Source: Isoetes taiwanensis (lineage: Eukaryota > Streptophyta > Lycopodiopsida > Isoetales > Isoetaceae). Taken from it: 64,000 bases of DNA. Made by a program: the position numbers and the translations under genes. Below are positions 10,909-23,769 of this stretch, in pieces (the stretch's first letter is position 1; every line of letters starts with the position of its first letter). The notes under the pieces were generated by a model. The model had not been told where the DNA came from. It ran no database searches and saw nothing but the letters and a program-made list of their open reading frames with translations. The DNA lies in contig JAJEKV010000005.1 in the NCBI GenBank assembly GCA_021234155.1, positions 12,408,787 through 12,472,786 on the forward strand, in the 5' to 3' direction.

Positions 10909-10923
10909 GGGTATCGAGCAATG
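10909..10923 (+). promoter_or_regulatory. Primer binding site resembling tRNA-iMet
   Basis: GGGTATCGAGCAATG two bases after the 5' LTR resembles the tRNA-iMet complement TGGTATCAGAGC with one base lost and one changed. The position is what an LTR retrotransposon requires. Confidence 0.65.
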
Positions 10924-11190
10924 TTCTTGGAGACCAAGAGCAAAGCACCGCCATGCTCCCAAAGAGTACTAACTTGATAATGTTCTTGGAGACCAAGAGC
11001 AAAAGGAAAATTTTTCCCAAAAGAGTACTAACTTGATAGGATTCTCAAACCTCGAGAAGTGGAAAATTTTTTCTCATTTTTGTAGTATATGCTAAGCTAG
11101 TAACAGTTAAAGTGAATTAAGCTAGTAAGAGTTAAAGTGAATTAGTAAAAGTGAATTAAGCTAGTAAGAGTTAAAGTGAATTAGTAACAT
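10921..11190 (+). repeat. Short tandem duplications behind the primer site
   Basis: ATGTTCTTGGAGACCAAGAG occurs twice about 58 bases apart (near 10920 and 10978), each followed by AAGAGTACTAACTTGATA. From about 11095 a unit containing TAAGCTAGTAAGAGTTAAAG repeats two to three times. Confidence 0.7.
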
Positions 11191-11866
11191 AAAAGACAAA
11201 AATTAGTGAGCCAAGTAGCATGGTCTCACACGTCGCGCCAGGACAGATTTTGAACCTCATCTTAAAAAGAATTCCCCAGAATTAGCAAATCGAAAGACCA
11301 AAAATTAGTGAACCCCCCAAACCCCCGTGCCAACCACCGAGGGCGCATCGCCTGGTTTGAATTATAATTGTCAGATTTAAGCTTTAATAATGTTGGATAA
11401 TATTAATTGCCAAGCCTTAGATTTAGAATTAGACCCTTAAGCTAGATAGAGAAAATTATCTTGATAGACACCAAGCCTCCGACGACGGGGATTACACCAA
11501 ACAGACCGCCGACTTCCTCGAAAAGGCGAAAAAAGGAGGCCAAGGAAACAAGAAGAGGAGAGAGCAGAACGAGAGCGGGAGGCCAAGGGTCAAGAAGTAG
11601 CAGAGCAGAAACTGGTCCAACATTTTTGAAGACTCAACAGCCTGCACAGTACACGCCAAGAGAGTAACTCTAATGAAGAAAGATATGCCCTTAGCCAGTC
11701 ATATCAAAGGAGAGCCTTATTAATTTCGTAAATGATAAAATTTTGTTTAAATATAAAGTGTTTTAGAGTAAATTATAAGTGTATAAAGTTACTTAATTAA
11801 GTTGAGTTAGTAAGTTGTAGCTTTTGTTATAGTCAAAACAGACATCCTAGGCCAGTTCGAGAGGAT

Positions 11867-12133
11867 GTCTCACACGTCGCGCCAGGACAGAAAATGAGAT
11901 TCTCAAAATCGGTCTGGGCGCAACGTGTGAGACCATGCCCAAAAATGCCCAAAACAGCTCCAAATCGACCAAATAAGGGGTCAATTCTGCCTAACTCGAC
12001 GAGTTTAGTGGAATTACAGCCTTAGATCACCCCAATTGACTAAGTCTAGCCCATTTAGGACCCATGTCTCACACGTCGCGCCAGGACAGAAAATGAGATT
12101 CTCAAAATCGGTCTGGGCGCAACGTGTGAGACC
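11867..12133 (+). repeat. Two near-identical 68-bp imperfect palindromes
   Basis: Copies at 11867-11934 and 12066-12133 begin GTCTCACACGTCGCGCCAGG and end GGGCGCAACGTGTGAGACC, so each could fold on itself. A half copy occurs at about 11222. They are in the retrotransposon leader. Confidence 0.75.
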
Positions 12134-15100
12134 TCGCACCATTTTCTTCACTAAATGATCTCCAGTTTGTTGCAATAGGACCGTTAGACAGCCTAGAATC
12201 CATTTATGACCTCAAATTAGACTAGAAATGTCAAACCCCAGCTCAAAATGACCAAAATTGCTCAAACCCTTGAATTGTTTTTTCCAAACTGTGGTTTGTT
12301 TGTAAATAGAAGCATATTCCATTAGTACCTCGCAAGTATTGCTCTCGGCTCAAAGCTGATGCCTTACTCCTAGATAGAAGTGCCCAAGAACACCCCTTTG
12401 TTATAGTCATCTAGACCTCAGCATAGCAACCCAAGTCCAACTGTTGGTACATCACCTCTGCTCATGCCCAAGGCATAAACCTTGACCTAATTCGGTGTCC
12501 TAATAGAGTTTGACTTATATAGCCGCCACATTGACACTCCCTATTGCCAGGATACCTAGAAAGGAGCTAGAGCCTAGAGCTGCCCAAGTCACTCCATGTG
12601 TAGAGATTAGATCCCCCCCAAACCAACTTTGCTAGGACCTTAGAGTATACCTCAAACACCATGAGGGTTTTGCAAAACAAACCTCGTTTCATGCCAGACC
12701 ACATGTCCTAATGTCCATAGACTTGTAGATTATAGATATGTCTTCAGTAATGCTGCTCGAGCCATCTTGCTTGCTTATAGAGCCCAGAATGTTGTAGGAG
12801 AGCCCTTCAAGTAGACCCTTAGACTCTAGAATATAGGAGCGTTGCTTTCGGAGTACAAGGCCAGAGCCGCAGATGAGCTAGAGATGCAACTTCTTGAAGA
12901 CATCAAGGTCCCAGCCGGTGTACAGACAGACAAGGAGAGGAGACCAAAAAGGCAGACCCAAGAGAAGGAAGCACAACGACAAACACTTCAATCGACAAAC
13001 GAGTAGAGCAGGACACCACCGGCCTATCATCAATCTTCATCAAATGGGAAGAATATTGGTAACCAACGGCATCAAAAATCTTCTAGATGGCAACCTCCCG
13101 GCTACCACGTCCACGAGCTCACATCAGAAAGAGGATCTCGACGCCTTCACCAGCTCGACGCACATGAGTTTCAAATGGAAGAACGCAAGGCAGCAAAACA
13201 CAGGTGCAGGAAGACGTTAGACATCGATACCACGTTGGCATCACGAGCTAAGGTCAGAGGGCATAATCTTTCATCGAGGAGAGAAGTCATGGCGACACAG
13301 GAGCGTATAGAAACCGGAGGGAAGACCACCACGACCTTGCAGCCCAGCAGCTCAAGCGAATGTCATGCAACGTCAACGAAAGGAGCAACCAAGCTAGGCA
13401 ACCACAAAGCACCTAAGGCTGACCCGGACGAGCTTCCAGCTCCCTTGCACCAGCAGGAGAACTTTCATCAGTCCCAAAAAGTAGGAGACCATGAGGGGGA
13501 GGAGACGCATACGGGAAGGAACATCTCCGACTTGAAGGCCTCTATCATCATTAGGAGCAAGATCAAGGAGGAGAATATTCCGCTCGAACAAGAATTCCGG
13601 ACCCAGAAACATCTAGAAACCAAAGGAAGGACGACTTTACTACTTCAGCCAAGGAGTGCGAGACTCGAATGGAAGTGACGGAGGAGACGACCTAGCCAGC
13701 AAGTACAAATCACGCAAAGGCGACTAGAAGGAGCCATGGTAGGGGCAACGGAGATGACCACACTTCCGTGCACGTGAGAGGCACCCTAATGAAGCAAAGC
13801 CCAAGCAACAGGAGTCGCGACTCGTAAATTCAACCTACGGAGGAATGACAATGCCCGCCACCACCACGACATCTCGAAGCCAAGATATTCAAGAACGCTT
13901 GACTGCAACAGCCAGGTGACCCTACTCAAGCGATCAAAGGCACCGCACAGCGGCAACCTTGCAACGACACACTGCATGTAGGGACGTTGAGCGGTCACCG
14001 CATTCCTCACGACGAATATACACATTAAGGAGGAGCATCTTTTTCAATGGATCACATCGACGAACACTCTTCGCAACTTGGCGTGACGAGCCTGGATCGA
14101 CATGAAGCTCAACAATAGTAGCAAAGATCTCAAAGAATCCCCTGAGTCAACCGTAATGAAGAAGATGCAGCAACACCGAAGAATCAAACTCGATAGGAGG
14201 AGGGAAACCCTAAAGGAGTATAAACATTTAAGTAGATCTTCGTAGTTGTTTTGGAAAAGTGGATGAATTAAAATCCTAATGTAAATGCGTATATGTCTAT
14301 TGTATATCTAGGGTGTCCACATATATAGTGGAGAAACATGAGTTTAAAGTCATGTTTTACGGATTTAGCGCTTAGATCAGGAAGCTCCTTCACTTCGACT
14401 ACCAAAGGAGGAAGCAAGGAGGCACAACTATAGTCCAAGATCAAAATGGAAGAGCAAGTACGAGGGAGAACGACCAGAGGCTAAGCAAACCTTCGACTCC
14501 AAACACTTCGGGAAGTGCTCCCAAGTAGAAGACCACTCGTCCACCCAATGTTAGAGTAAGAGACAACACCCGTCATGTCAAGATCATCAGCCACACCAGA
14601 CATTGTTAGGACGCAACACTACCTCTTTGTGGCAGCGCAACACTTGACGAACATATAACACGAGTGGCCTCAACAATAGAAGGAGGAACGCCCCGACATC
14701 AACGAGCCAACTAAGAAGGCAACATCTCGACGACCATAATTCCACCTTGTGGTAATATAGGGCGATGCGCTATGACACGTGTATTAGATGGAGATGCACT
14801 TACGAAAGGCACCGCGACGAGGAGATATGCCTTCAACAACTAGGTGATGGCTTCATCAGGTACTCCTACCAGTAATTAGAAGAGAAGAAGCCGATCATAT
14901 CTCCGACATGTGGCACGTCAAATGCCCAAGGTAGAAGCATTCGACACCTTAACGACAAGGATAGCAAATCAAGCACCTTCGCAAAAAGAGAGTTCAAGAT
15001 AAATAGCCGTGCTATTCAACCACGTGAGTATATCTAAGGCAAGTACTTCTTCAACTCAAGGGTCAAGCCGCATTTATATAAGGATCCATCACCCACAACA

Positions 15101-18100
15101 TAGCCGCCAGGAGGAGAGCCATGATGCTTTACTTGTCAGAGAGACCAAAGAGACCGACATGCATAGAGGGACAAAGGTCAGGAACTGAAAGCTGGACAAG
15201 TGCTAGCAACCGACTTCTTCCACGAGCTCCCTAGAGGCAACAGGAGGATCAAAACCGACGAGCACAATCAAAGCCACCTAAGGTACCGCAAGACAAGAAG
15301 ATGGCATAGCACTGTGGAACGTGACAACGTCCAAGCCATGTGATCGAGGGGATCAAACAAGGAAGTTTGGAAGCTCAATGGAGAAGCAACTAGGCGAGGC
15401 GAGCCGATGACTTGCACGAGGACTTGCATGCAACTTGGTGAACCCAAGGATGGACGATTCAAAGAACAATTGCAGAAGAGAACAACTTCGTGAGGAGTAT
15501 AGCCAAAGGAATCGCGCCAGACCTCAAGAGACGCCTCTAATAGCTTCAAGTATCATGAAGGAAGAACAATTACCGAGAAACGGGGATCGAAGCGGACCGA
15601 AATGTCGAAGCATCAACGACCAGCACACCTTTAGTTAGAATGTGATGCAAAGCGTGTTGTGCCATAGCCGACAAATATAGGAGGGCCCAAGTATATCAAC
15701 AAGTTACCCCGGAGTATGAGCTGACGTACAAATAGGAGGATATAGATCATCAACACCATTGCACGGGAGGAACACCGATGACATCGCCAAGGAATAGGTG
15801 TGCAACTCGAAGGGAGGCACAAGGGGGACCTAATAGCTCTAGTAGTAATTGTAATTATGTAAGCTATATGTTTTGCATGTGTAGTTCCCTTGTTATTCCT
15901 TCCCTCCCATAGCGTAACAGATCAAAGGAAGAGATGTCAGGCAATTGCAGGGGTGAAGCAATCAACATCCTCAACACTCTTCGGGCAACACGATAACGAC
16001 AAGAGGACTCGACGTATAAGACATCGATGGAGTCGAAGAAACAATATCGGATACAGAGTCGTTCGCTGCCAAGACAAAGAGTTCAAGATGAAAGATCTTT
16101 TTCAACGGCGCCACCTTCAGGCTTTTGAAAAGCGGCATGGAAGATTTCAAGTGATCAACTACAGCCACCAGCAATGAGAGGCTTCTAACAAACAAAGTCA
16201 ACCTCTACATCAAAGAGGAGCCACCGTCAAGGAGACTGAAGTATCGAGCGACTCGGAAGAACGTTACCTTGCGGCTTCAAGCAGGCAACGAGTGGATGAG
16301 CTTCTAGCAAGCTCAAGCATCTAAGGCCATGGGGCCTAGTAGGTTAAATGTATGGACGGTAACATCCATATCGGGATTAGAAGGCATTTCCAGATATTCT
16401 CGCTGAAAGGATCGCCCCGATATTGAGCTAAGCGTCAAGATTGGGAAGGAAATGCATAGGAGTAACTATAATTATACACGATTGTTAACAGACATCCAAT
16501 GTATTGAAACCACTTGGTGAGATTGATCTCCTCACTAAGAAGGAATCATTACTAGGATAATTGTTGACCATGTATAAATCTAGTACCTCCAAAGAATAAT
16601 CCAACCGAAAGAAAAGAAGTAATCTAGCAAGTCCGGCCAACTTGTTACGATGACATCAATTCGATTGGTAGGAATATTCCAAGAGCTTAACTAACTAAGA
16701 AAGGGGGAATCTCTAGAATATAAAAGAATAATACATGTAAGGTACATCTAAAATAAGAATTATAGTAACCAAATAGTCTTTTGTGACAAAAGGAATTGTC
16801 ATGATGACAAAACCTTGTGGTTTAGAATCGTTCTAACTAAATAGGTAACCCATAACTATATTGAAATAAATGATAACATAATATGTGCATCCATCTTAGA
16901 TGGTTATATATGTTAGCTAAGGCTAGTAAAGTAATGCGCTAAGTAAGAAGCGTATAACCTCTTAAGGGGAGAGAATAGATATGACGTTGTGTACAATGTC
17001 ATTATTGAAGGGGTGCAGGACCATTTTCTTTTCGAAGAAAGTGGGAGGGCTCAATCTTATGATTGAACGTACTTGCATCGAATTGACCGATCCGTCGCAT
17101 AGAGTTCACTCCGGCAATGGCCGAAGCGAATAGAGCGTAAGATAGATAGATAGATAGCTCAGGAGGCCTTCAATGTGCGAGACCGACATGATAGCTAACT
17201 ACACCAATGAAGTGGAGCAAAACTATGGGAGCAATGCAACGACCAAGTCATCTCCAAAAATTACTCGACGCCGGCTCAATGGATGGATGCGTTCTAGCTT
17301 TAGGTAAGGTGTGCGCATGTATTATAAGCTTTAATGTGTCTTATTGATAAGTTAAATATAGATCATAATAACTGCATAGAATTGCCGTATGTATATGTAT
17401 CATAGGGAAATAAGTTAAATAACAACAATAATGTGAGGTAGCATGTTAATTAATCCTTCGCAAGGATGCAATTCCTTCCAAGGATAGCTATATGACCTCG
17501 AGTCCTTATAAATATAAATAGAAAATAGAATTCAGATATACTTAAGTGCATCTTAGGGATATACTTCCGAGGGTAATGCGGGACCCAAGGAAGAGAATAA
17601 GAAGCACATCTAATTCTTGTGTATGGTAATTAAAACCTTGCCTATGTAACAATAGGTCTAAATCAGGGTTATTGTTTAAATAATCGCGATCTAAAAGTCG
17701 TTAAATATTGTAAAGCTTAGAGTAAATATAATTGTACTATCGGAAGTAATGTATCTGTTACCATGATAATGTTAATTCATAAATATTACCTTAGGGTAAT
17801 TATGTTAATCACATGCATTAAAGGAGCCAGTAAAAATCGGCTCAGGCATGTCGATTTGTGTTTAGATTAGTTTCATGTGTAGTTAAGATTAATCTACGCA
17901 TGCAACCTATGCTTGGTATGGATTGCATGCGTTGTTACCGATGATGAGACCACTACGGTGATCTCTAGGGCGTGGTGTAATGTCAATGTAGGCATGACCG
18001 CGTTTCCGCTTGGATGAGTGGAAGGTAGATTAGAAAGTCTACTTCTGTTCCACGGAAGTAGACGACCTCGAGAGAAAGGAGGTCATTGAGGAATGCATTG

Positions 18101-18412
18101 ATAGGAAAAGCACCTCTAGCCCCATATATGCTTTGATAGGAGGAATCTGACCTTCACGCCCCATATACGGGAAGGACCTATCCTCCACGCTGGGCAATTA
18201 GGGTGTAGGCATGAGCGGCATATAGGCATATAGGCGCTGTCTCCACGGCCATAATGGTAGATTCACCCTGTCTTCCTACGCCGGGAGATTAGCCATGCAT
18301 CCATGTAGATAGGTGGGGTGGTCACCATATAACCAAAATTTTATTAATAATTAATAATAGGTAGTGTCGACCTGCAGGCCAATAGAGCGCTCCGGAGGGC
18401 AAGGAGGTCGAA

Positions 18413-18644
18413 CTACGAAGGCTTGCAACACAAATTTTGTTATAATGTGTTGCAAGGGATGAAGAGTACCTTAGAAGTGTAAATTTTGTATGAAATTGAT
18501 AAACTTTGATAAACTTAAATGTTGTATTAAGTAAGGTTAATAATTACCTTGCATGGATTAAGTTATGAAGTGATAAATTAATTGGATAATGAAATAGTAT
18601 AGTAATGTCTTAAACATTACCTTAGAGTAATTCTAATAATTAAA
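18413..18644 (+). repeat. Diverged direct repeat flanking the nested CACTA (left copy)
   Basis: The block with CTTGCAACACAAATTTTGTT and TGTTGCAAGGGAT, followed by AGAGTACCTTA, recurs on the other side of the CACTA element at about 29635-29850. These are tandem units of the LTR element, one on each side of the insertion point. Confidence 0.6.
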
Positions 18645-18671
18645 CACAACCACCCCAATACTGGGTCCACA
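18645..18671 (+). repeat. Left terminal inverted repeat of nested CACTA
   Basis: 27 bases that match the reverse complement of 29551-29577 except for one A/T difference in the middle. Confidence 0.85.
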
Positions 18672-19575
18672 TGTTGTTTTTTAGTGTGGGTTTTGCTAAA
18701 AAACAACATCAAAAAACTACATGGTGTTTTTTGTCCGGTTTTGCTAGAAACGACGTGTAGTTTTTTGCCAAATTTTTATACATGTAGTTTTTTTTGTTAA
18801 AAGTCTACACGTCGAGTTTTGTCAAAATTATCTACACGTAGGAATTACACGTGTGTCTACATGTTGTTTTTTAGAAGTAGATGTGGTTTTCAAGTGTTGT
18901 TTTTTCTAAAATAGACATGTGGTTCTTAATAAAACCTAAAGGGTCCACATGTAGTTTTTAACTATTGTTTTATATGAAAAAAACACTAAAAAACTACGTA
19001 TAGAATTTTGTCTGATTTTGCTAGAAACTACACGTATTTTCTTTGTTTTTTCTTTTAACTATGTTGTTTCTAAATGTTGTTTTCTTAAAAAGGTGATATG
19101 TGTTTTCTAGGAAGAATGTGGTTTTTTGTAAAACTCTGTTGTTTCTAAGTATTGTTTTCTTAATAAAATGATATGTGTTTTTTAAGAAGAATATGGTTTT
19201 TTTTAACTCTGTTGTTTCTAAGTGTTGTTTTCTTAACAAAATGACAGGTGCTTTTTGAAAAAAAATGTGGTTTTTTTTAATTATGTTATTTCTAGTTGTT
19301 GTTTTCTTAAAAAAAATGATATGTTTTTTTTAACTATGTTGTTTATAAGTGTTGTTTTGTTAGAAAAATGATATGTGGTTTTTAAAAATAACTGTTGTTT
19401 TCAAGTATTCTTTTTCTCATGAAGAAGAATTTTGATATATAGGTTTATATAAAATCAACATGTGGTTGTATAAAATAAGCAATTTCAAGTGTTGTTTTTG
19501 AGAACAAAAAAACATGGTTTTGAACTGAAAAATATGCAAGTGTTATTTTTGTTTGTTTTTCTAAAACAAAGACGT
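18672..19575 (+). repeat. Left subterminal repeat block (TGTGGTTTTT / GTTGTTTTC units)
   Basis: Many short units such as ACATGTTGTTTTTTAG, TGTGTTTTCTAGGAAG and GTTGTTTCTAAGTGTTG. The complementary units (AAACTACACCTACTTAAAAA, ACCACACCTC) fill 28790-29550, so the blocks face each other. Confidence 0.8.
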
Positions 19576-20940
19576 GGTCTTGAATTGAAGATCTAGAAAC
19601 CATTGGAAAATATATACCTTTATTTTTCAAGATTGCAGTTACAATTCACAAACAGAACAAAGATATTTTCAGCAAAACTTGCTTGCTGCCATTAATCTGT
19701 GAAACAAGCCATTCCATCCACAATGGCTCAAAAAAAATCCCCTACGCCAGAAAGTGCCCTAGAACCTCCATGTAAGGTGCCCAAGGTCTTATATAGCCTC
19801 CTTTGTTGCATCCAAAAAAATCTGCATATAAATCTCCACAGTCCAAACACTAAAGAATCAACTATTGACAAGTTACTAAATGAAACACCTTTCCATAATT
19901 GCTCATTAATGTATGCTAGACTAGACAAGACTCAAAAAAAAGTCGAAAAACTTTCCGGATTATGGATAATCTTGTGCAAATGCTATTATTCGAAAACATG
20001 CATGTGATAGCCGTGGAGTCCGTAAGGAATGGAACTAATCGGGCATTATATAACGTGAATTTGAATTCTTTTCCCCGAACCGGAAGCATGTGATCAAAAT
20101 CGTCTGTTATTACGAATTGGTCAGCAGTACGCCTCTACTAACCTAGAAAAATAGAATTTGGTGGCGGAGTCATATCTTTGCGCTTAACAATCCAAATTTC
20201 ACGTAAGCCAATGCATCTTCCACCTCTTTTTCTCGAAAGTGCAAATACGCTTTTGTTGCCTTGGAAGGACACGGGAAAAGCTCTCCAATCCTCTTCAAAG
20301 ACGAGAATAGTACAAAGGTGTTTTAGGTGCAAAATCGAATTAACCTTTTCTCTGCTAGGGATGCAAGATGAGCTATCATCTCTTTTGTCTTATCTTCAGG
20401 ATAATGAATCAAAACATCTAAGCATGCAGAACCAATGGCCGCATAGATGGCCGAAATCGAGGCAGCAAACTGGGATAAACTATGGTGCCGGATAAACTAT
20501 GGTCCTGGAAATCTGTTACCATGGTAGATTTGATCATGGCCAAGGCCTGGCACATGCTCCGGATGCTCAGATGCCATCTCCGGAAAGGACCTACGAAAAT
20601 CAGACATCAGGGAGCTGAATGACATGCAAGGGATCAACTGAAGAATATAGAAGCGGATTCACCTTGACGGATCTTCTGCAACCTCAAGAACAGGCATGCA
20701 CTAATAGAGAAAATGAGCCCGAACTCAGCTGCCTCCGCCGGAATAGCTCCAACAAGCATGAACAAACAATTAGTAAAGTCAATAAGCTGGAAATGATGGA
20801 GAGAAAAGCAAAGTGTTGTACCCAGCAGCCCTGGAGATACCACAAAGAGTGACCCCAACCGGATTATCTTCAGCCATGAATCAGGTGTGGGAGTTAAGAA
20901 TCTACAAAATGGTGGAAAATAGCTCAAGATCCTACTCAGA
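19576..20940. other. CACTA interior, no gene recognised
   Basis: Short open frames on both strands; none matches a known family. GATGGCCG-containing words near 20440 recur near 20985-21010. Confidence 0.4.
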
Positions 20941-20964
20941 AGAGCCCACTGTGCTTAAATCTCC

Positions 20965-21070
20965 ACCCCGAAGGCAACAGAGATGGAGCAACAATGGCCG
21001 CATAGATGGCGACAGAGATGGAGTGCAGCAACAGAGATGGAGGCCGCAGAGATGGAGGCCACAGAGATAG
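20965..21070 (+). repeat. AGAGATGGAG minisatellite
   Basis: CAACAGAGATGGAG / CCGCAGAGATGGAGG-type units repeat about six times and give short repeats in all three frames. Confidence 0.7.
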
Positions 21071-23182
21071 GCTTGAATTCTGGCGGCAAACCGAAGGCGC
21101 CAATTCTAGAAACTATGAATAAAAGCTCATTTTCAGCCAATAGAATGTTAGGACCGAGATCACGATCTCGACCGTTCATCTCTGAAATCATCTCGACCAT
21201 TCATCTTTATTAGTTTTAAAGTTGTAGCTTATATGATATGTTAAAGCTTTAGTTGGTTTTTATGACCAAATTTTGTTACTTTATACTATTACGAAGACAT
21301 GGTCTCGTCACATATGTCTTGCTCTGAAGCATGGTGCTGCTTATATCACTTCCATATGATATAAAAATATGTTGTTAGCCTATGAAACATGTTGCAGAAA
21401 TGGTTGTGACGTGGAAGCGGGAAAAAATTCCACGTCAGCAGGTAAGATCGGGATGGAGGGTTAAGATCATTTGCCGCATAGAGCAATTTGGCTCCTGCAC
21501 TTCGGATGCATGATGTTCTGGGATATCTCAGCACCAAGGTTCGTCTGCACGGGATTGGCATGTATCCACCCATCAATTCAGACCTACAAATCTTGGCGGA
21601 TTAACAAATACCATATCCGATTCCGGATCTCTGTGCAATGCGACCGTTGCAAGAATAGGAGACGCTTGGAAATGTGTTAGTCATATAATGTGACGTGCCA
21701 CATCTTTCAAAGGTATGCCATGTCATTATGGTGAATATGCTTCTTCCAAGAAGTTGCACTAGGCAAATTCTTCATTTTTCGATCCCATCATCTTTTGCCA
21801 TGTCATCACTCATAGTTGCCACCTCACATGCTCATGCCATGTCATCACCAATAATTTTTGTAAAAGTTGCATTTTCAAAAAGAAAGAAGTCTGGTTTCTC
21901 TTTCTTGTAACACCTCATCATTTTCAATCACATTGCTTGCCACTATAATCTACCTATCTTTTAATCTCCATTTTCATTTATAATTGGCCTAGTCATTTTC
22001 TATCTAAAGTGCATAAAATGCTTAGTCATCATCATGTCTAGGCAAATTTTGTGTTTTTCCATCTTGTCATATTTTTCCATTTCACCACTCATCTTTGCCA
22101 CCTAACCATAGCTTGCTCTTTTGATGCCACCTCATTATTTCTAGAGCCATATCATTGTCACCTTATGTGCCATTATTCTACTCTGAATTGCCACTCTGCT
22201 CCAACAAAGCAGATTTCAACCACAATCTATGGAAACCTACGGCGACAAGGCGGCTTCAGCTTGAAGATTTCTCGGCAGAGACACACATCTCACATTCTCA
22301 GACCAGATCCCTATCATTTGAATGTAAATGGATGAAATGCTGCAATGAGGCCTGGTTAATCTTATACTCTGTGACAAGACTGCAATTTGATGGGCTTAAG
22401 AAAAGGATGAAGAACTTAAATGGAGTCTGCATCTCTATCTCCCGTATTATTGCATAGATAGGGCATGGCACAAATCTATAAATCTCCCCAGTGCCAAAAC
22501 TTATTGTATATAACTTATGGCATGACCATTGTTATTTTTGCAATTTCCACGAGACGAGTGAAGAAAACTAAATTTTGCAAAAATTGACATGGAATATGAT
22601 GGTGTGGCTTCCTCCTTTTTAACTTCATCTAAATCGTTAGAATTACACTTGATATAAATTTCTAAAATATATCAATGTGCAGGTATGATGATCCATTAAC
22701 TAGGGGCATGTTTAAGCCACATGTTACATTTGAGCCTATGAGGCATGTTTGAGGCATGTTTTTGAGCCACATGTCATGTTTCTAGCATAAGGGCATGTTT
22801 GAGCCTACTGGGCACAACATTTTCACCATAAAAAATAACATATGAATCTCATCATGTGTGGTGTGTCACTACATCATTGTCATGATACATCAATAGATCC
22901 CAAGGGGATGACCATGTATTCTTGTCCCTTGCTCCATTTAATCCCAAACCATTCTTCAAACCCGGTCCCCGTGACTATGAAAATACAACACTACCGGTTG
23001 TAGAAGAGCAAAAAGAGTTGTATTTTCAATTTGCCTTTCCCACATGTGAATTTTTCTCTACATTGGCTTTTGCAAATCATTGCATATAAAAATACATGTG
23101 ATCCAAATATGATTTCAATCAACTTGCCTTAAGCCCGGATACAACTTGTTTGGATTCATACACCTTTACATTCTCCATTATA
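21071..23182. other. CACTA interior, AT-rich with weak repeats
   Basis: GCCATGTCATCA-type words repeat between 21700 and 22180, and GGCATGTTTGAGCC-type words between 22700 and 22810. A diverged duplication with TCACTACATCAT occurs at about 22865 and 23338. No protein family is recognised. Confidence 0.5.
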
Positions 23183-23769
23183 TTAACAACTCAAAATCCT
23201 TATTTAAGAACCCCCATTGCCATTTGACTTTCATTTATCCAAATTTTGTCCCGATCTCAATGTGAACACAAAAATTGGCCAATGTTTTCAAACCATTGCT
23301 TTTGCAACTTTGTACCAGCTAGCAATCAATACAAAAAATCACTACATCATCTGCATGCCATCAATATTTTACATAACCATGTATGCTTTTCCCTCTCCTC
23401 CATTTAATTCAAAGATTCTTCGATACATCTTTCAACAATGTGAAAGGTATTCAATAAATGGGTCTTGAACTTAAGGCCACAATGTTACTTCAAATTCTAT
23501 TTTACATTAGGAATGGATGTCCAACATTAATGCCAACACTTTTTAATAAGAATGGCAAGGGATAGAATAAAGGGATCTTTTCAACTATTGTTCCCTTCTC
23601 ATGTGTCTATACATCATTGATATCAACTCCAAATTAAAGTTCATGATTTGGGAGAAGAATGTTGGACCAGCTTTCTCAATAATTTTAAAACCCCAGGAGA
23701 CGGACCTCAGAAAGATTGCCGAGGCAGCCTTTCCTGGCAAATGCCAATGCCCCCCTCCTGGAGCTCAGT

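Larger units (their letters stand above)
11191..18644 (+). other. Internal region of the LTR element without recognisable pol
   Basis: Open frames are short. The longest pair (12894-13220 and 13175-13678) encode Lys/Arg/Gln/Thr-rich sequence such as KAAKHRCRKTLD, with no zinc knuckle, protease or polymerase motif. They could be a decayed gag-like region or chance. From 16400 on the sequence is AT-rich, with a GATA microsatellite near 17140. A diverged unit containing ATTACCTTAGGGTAAT recurs near 17790, 18610 and 29840. Confidence 0.5.

Noticed and set aside
12894-13678. Possible gag of the 22-kb element
   Set aside because: No zinc knuckle or gag motif; kept only as an unrecognised internal open region.
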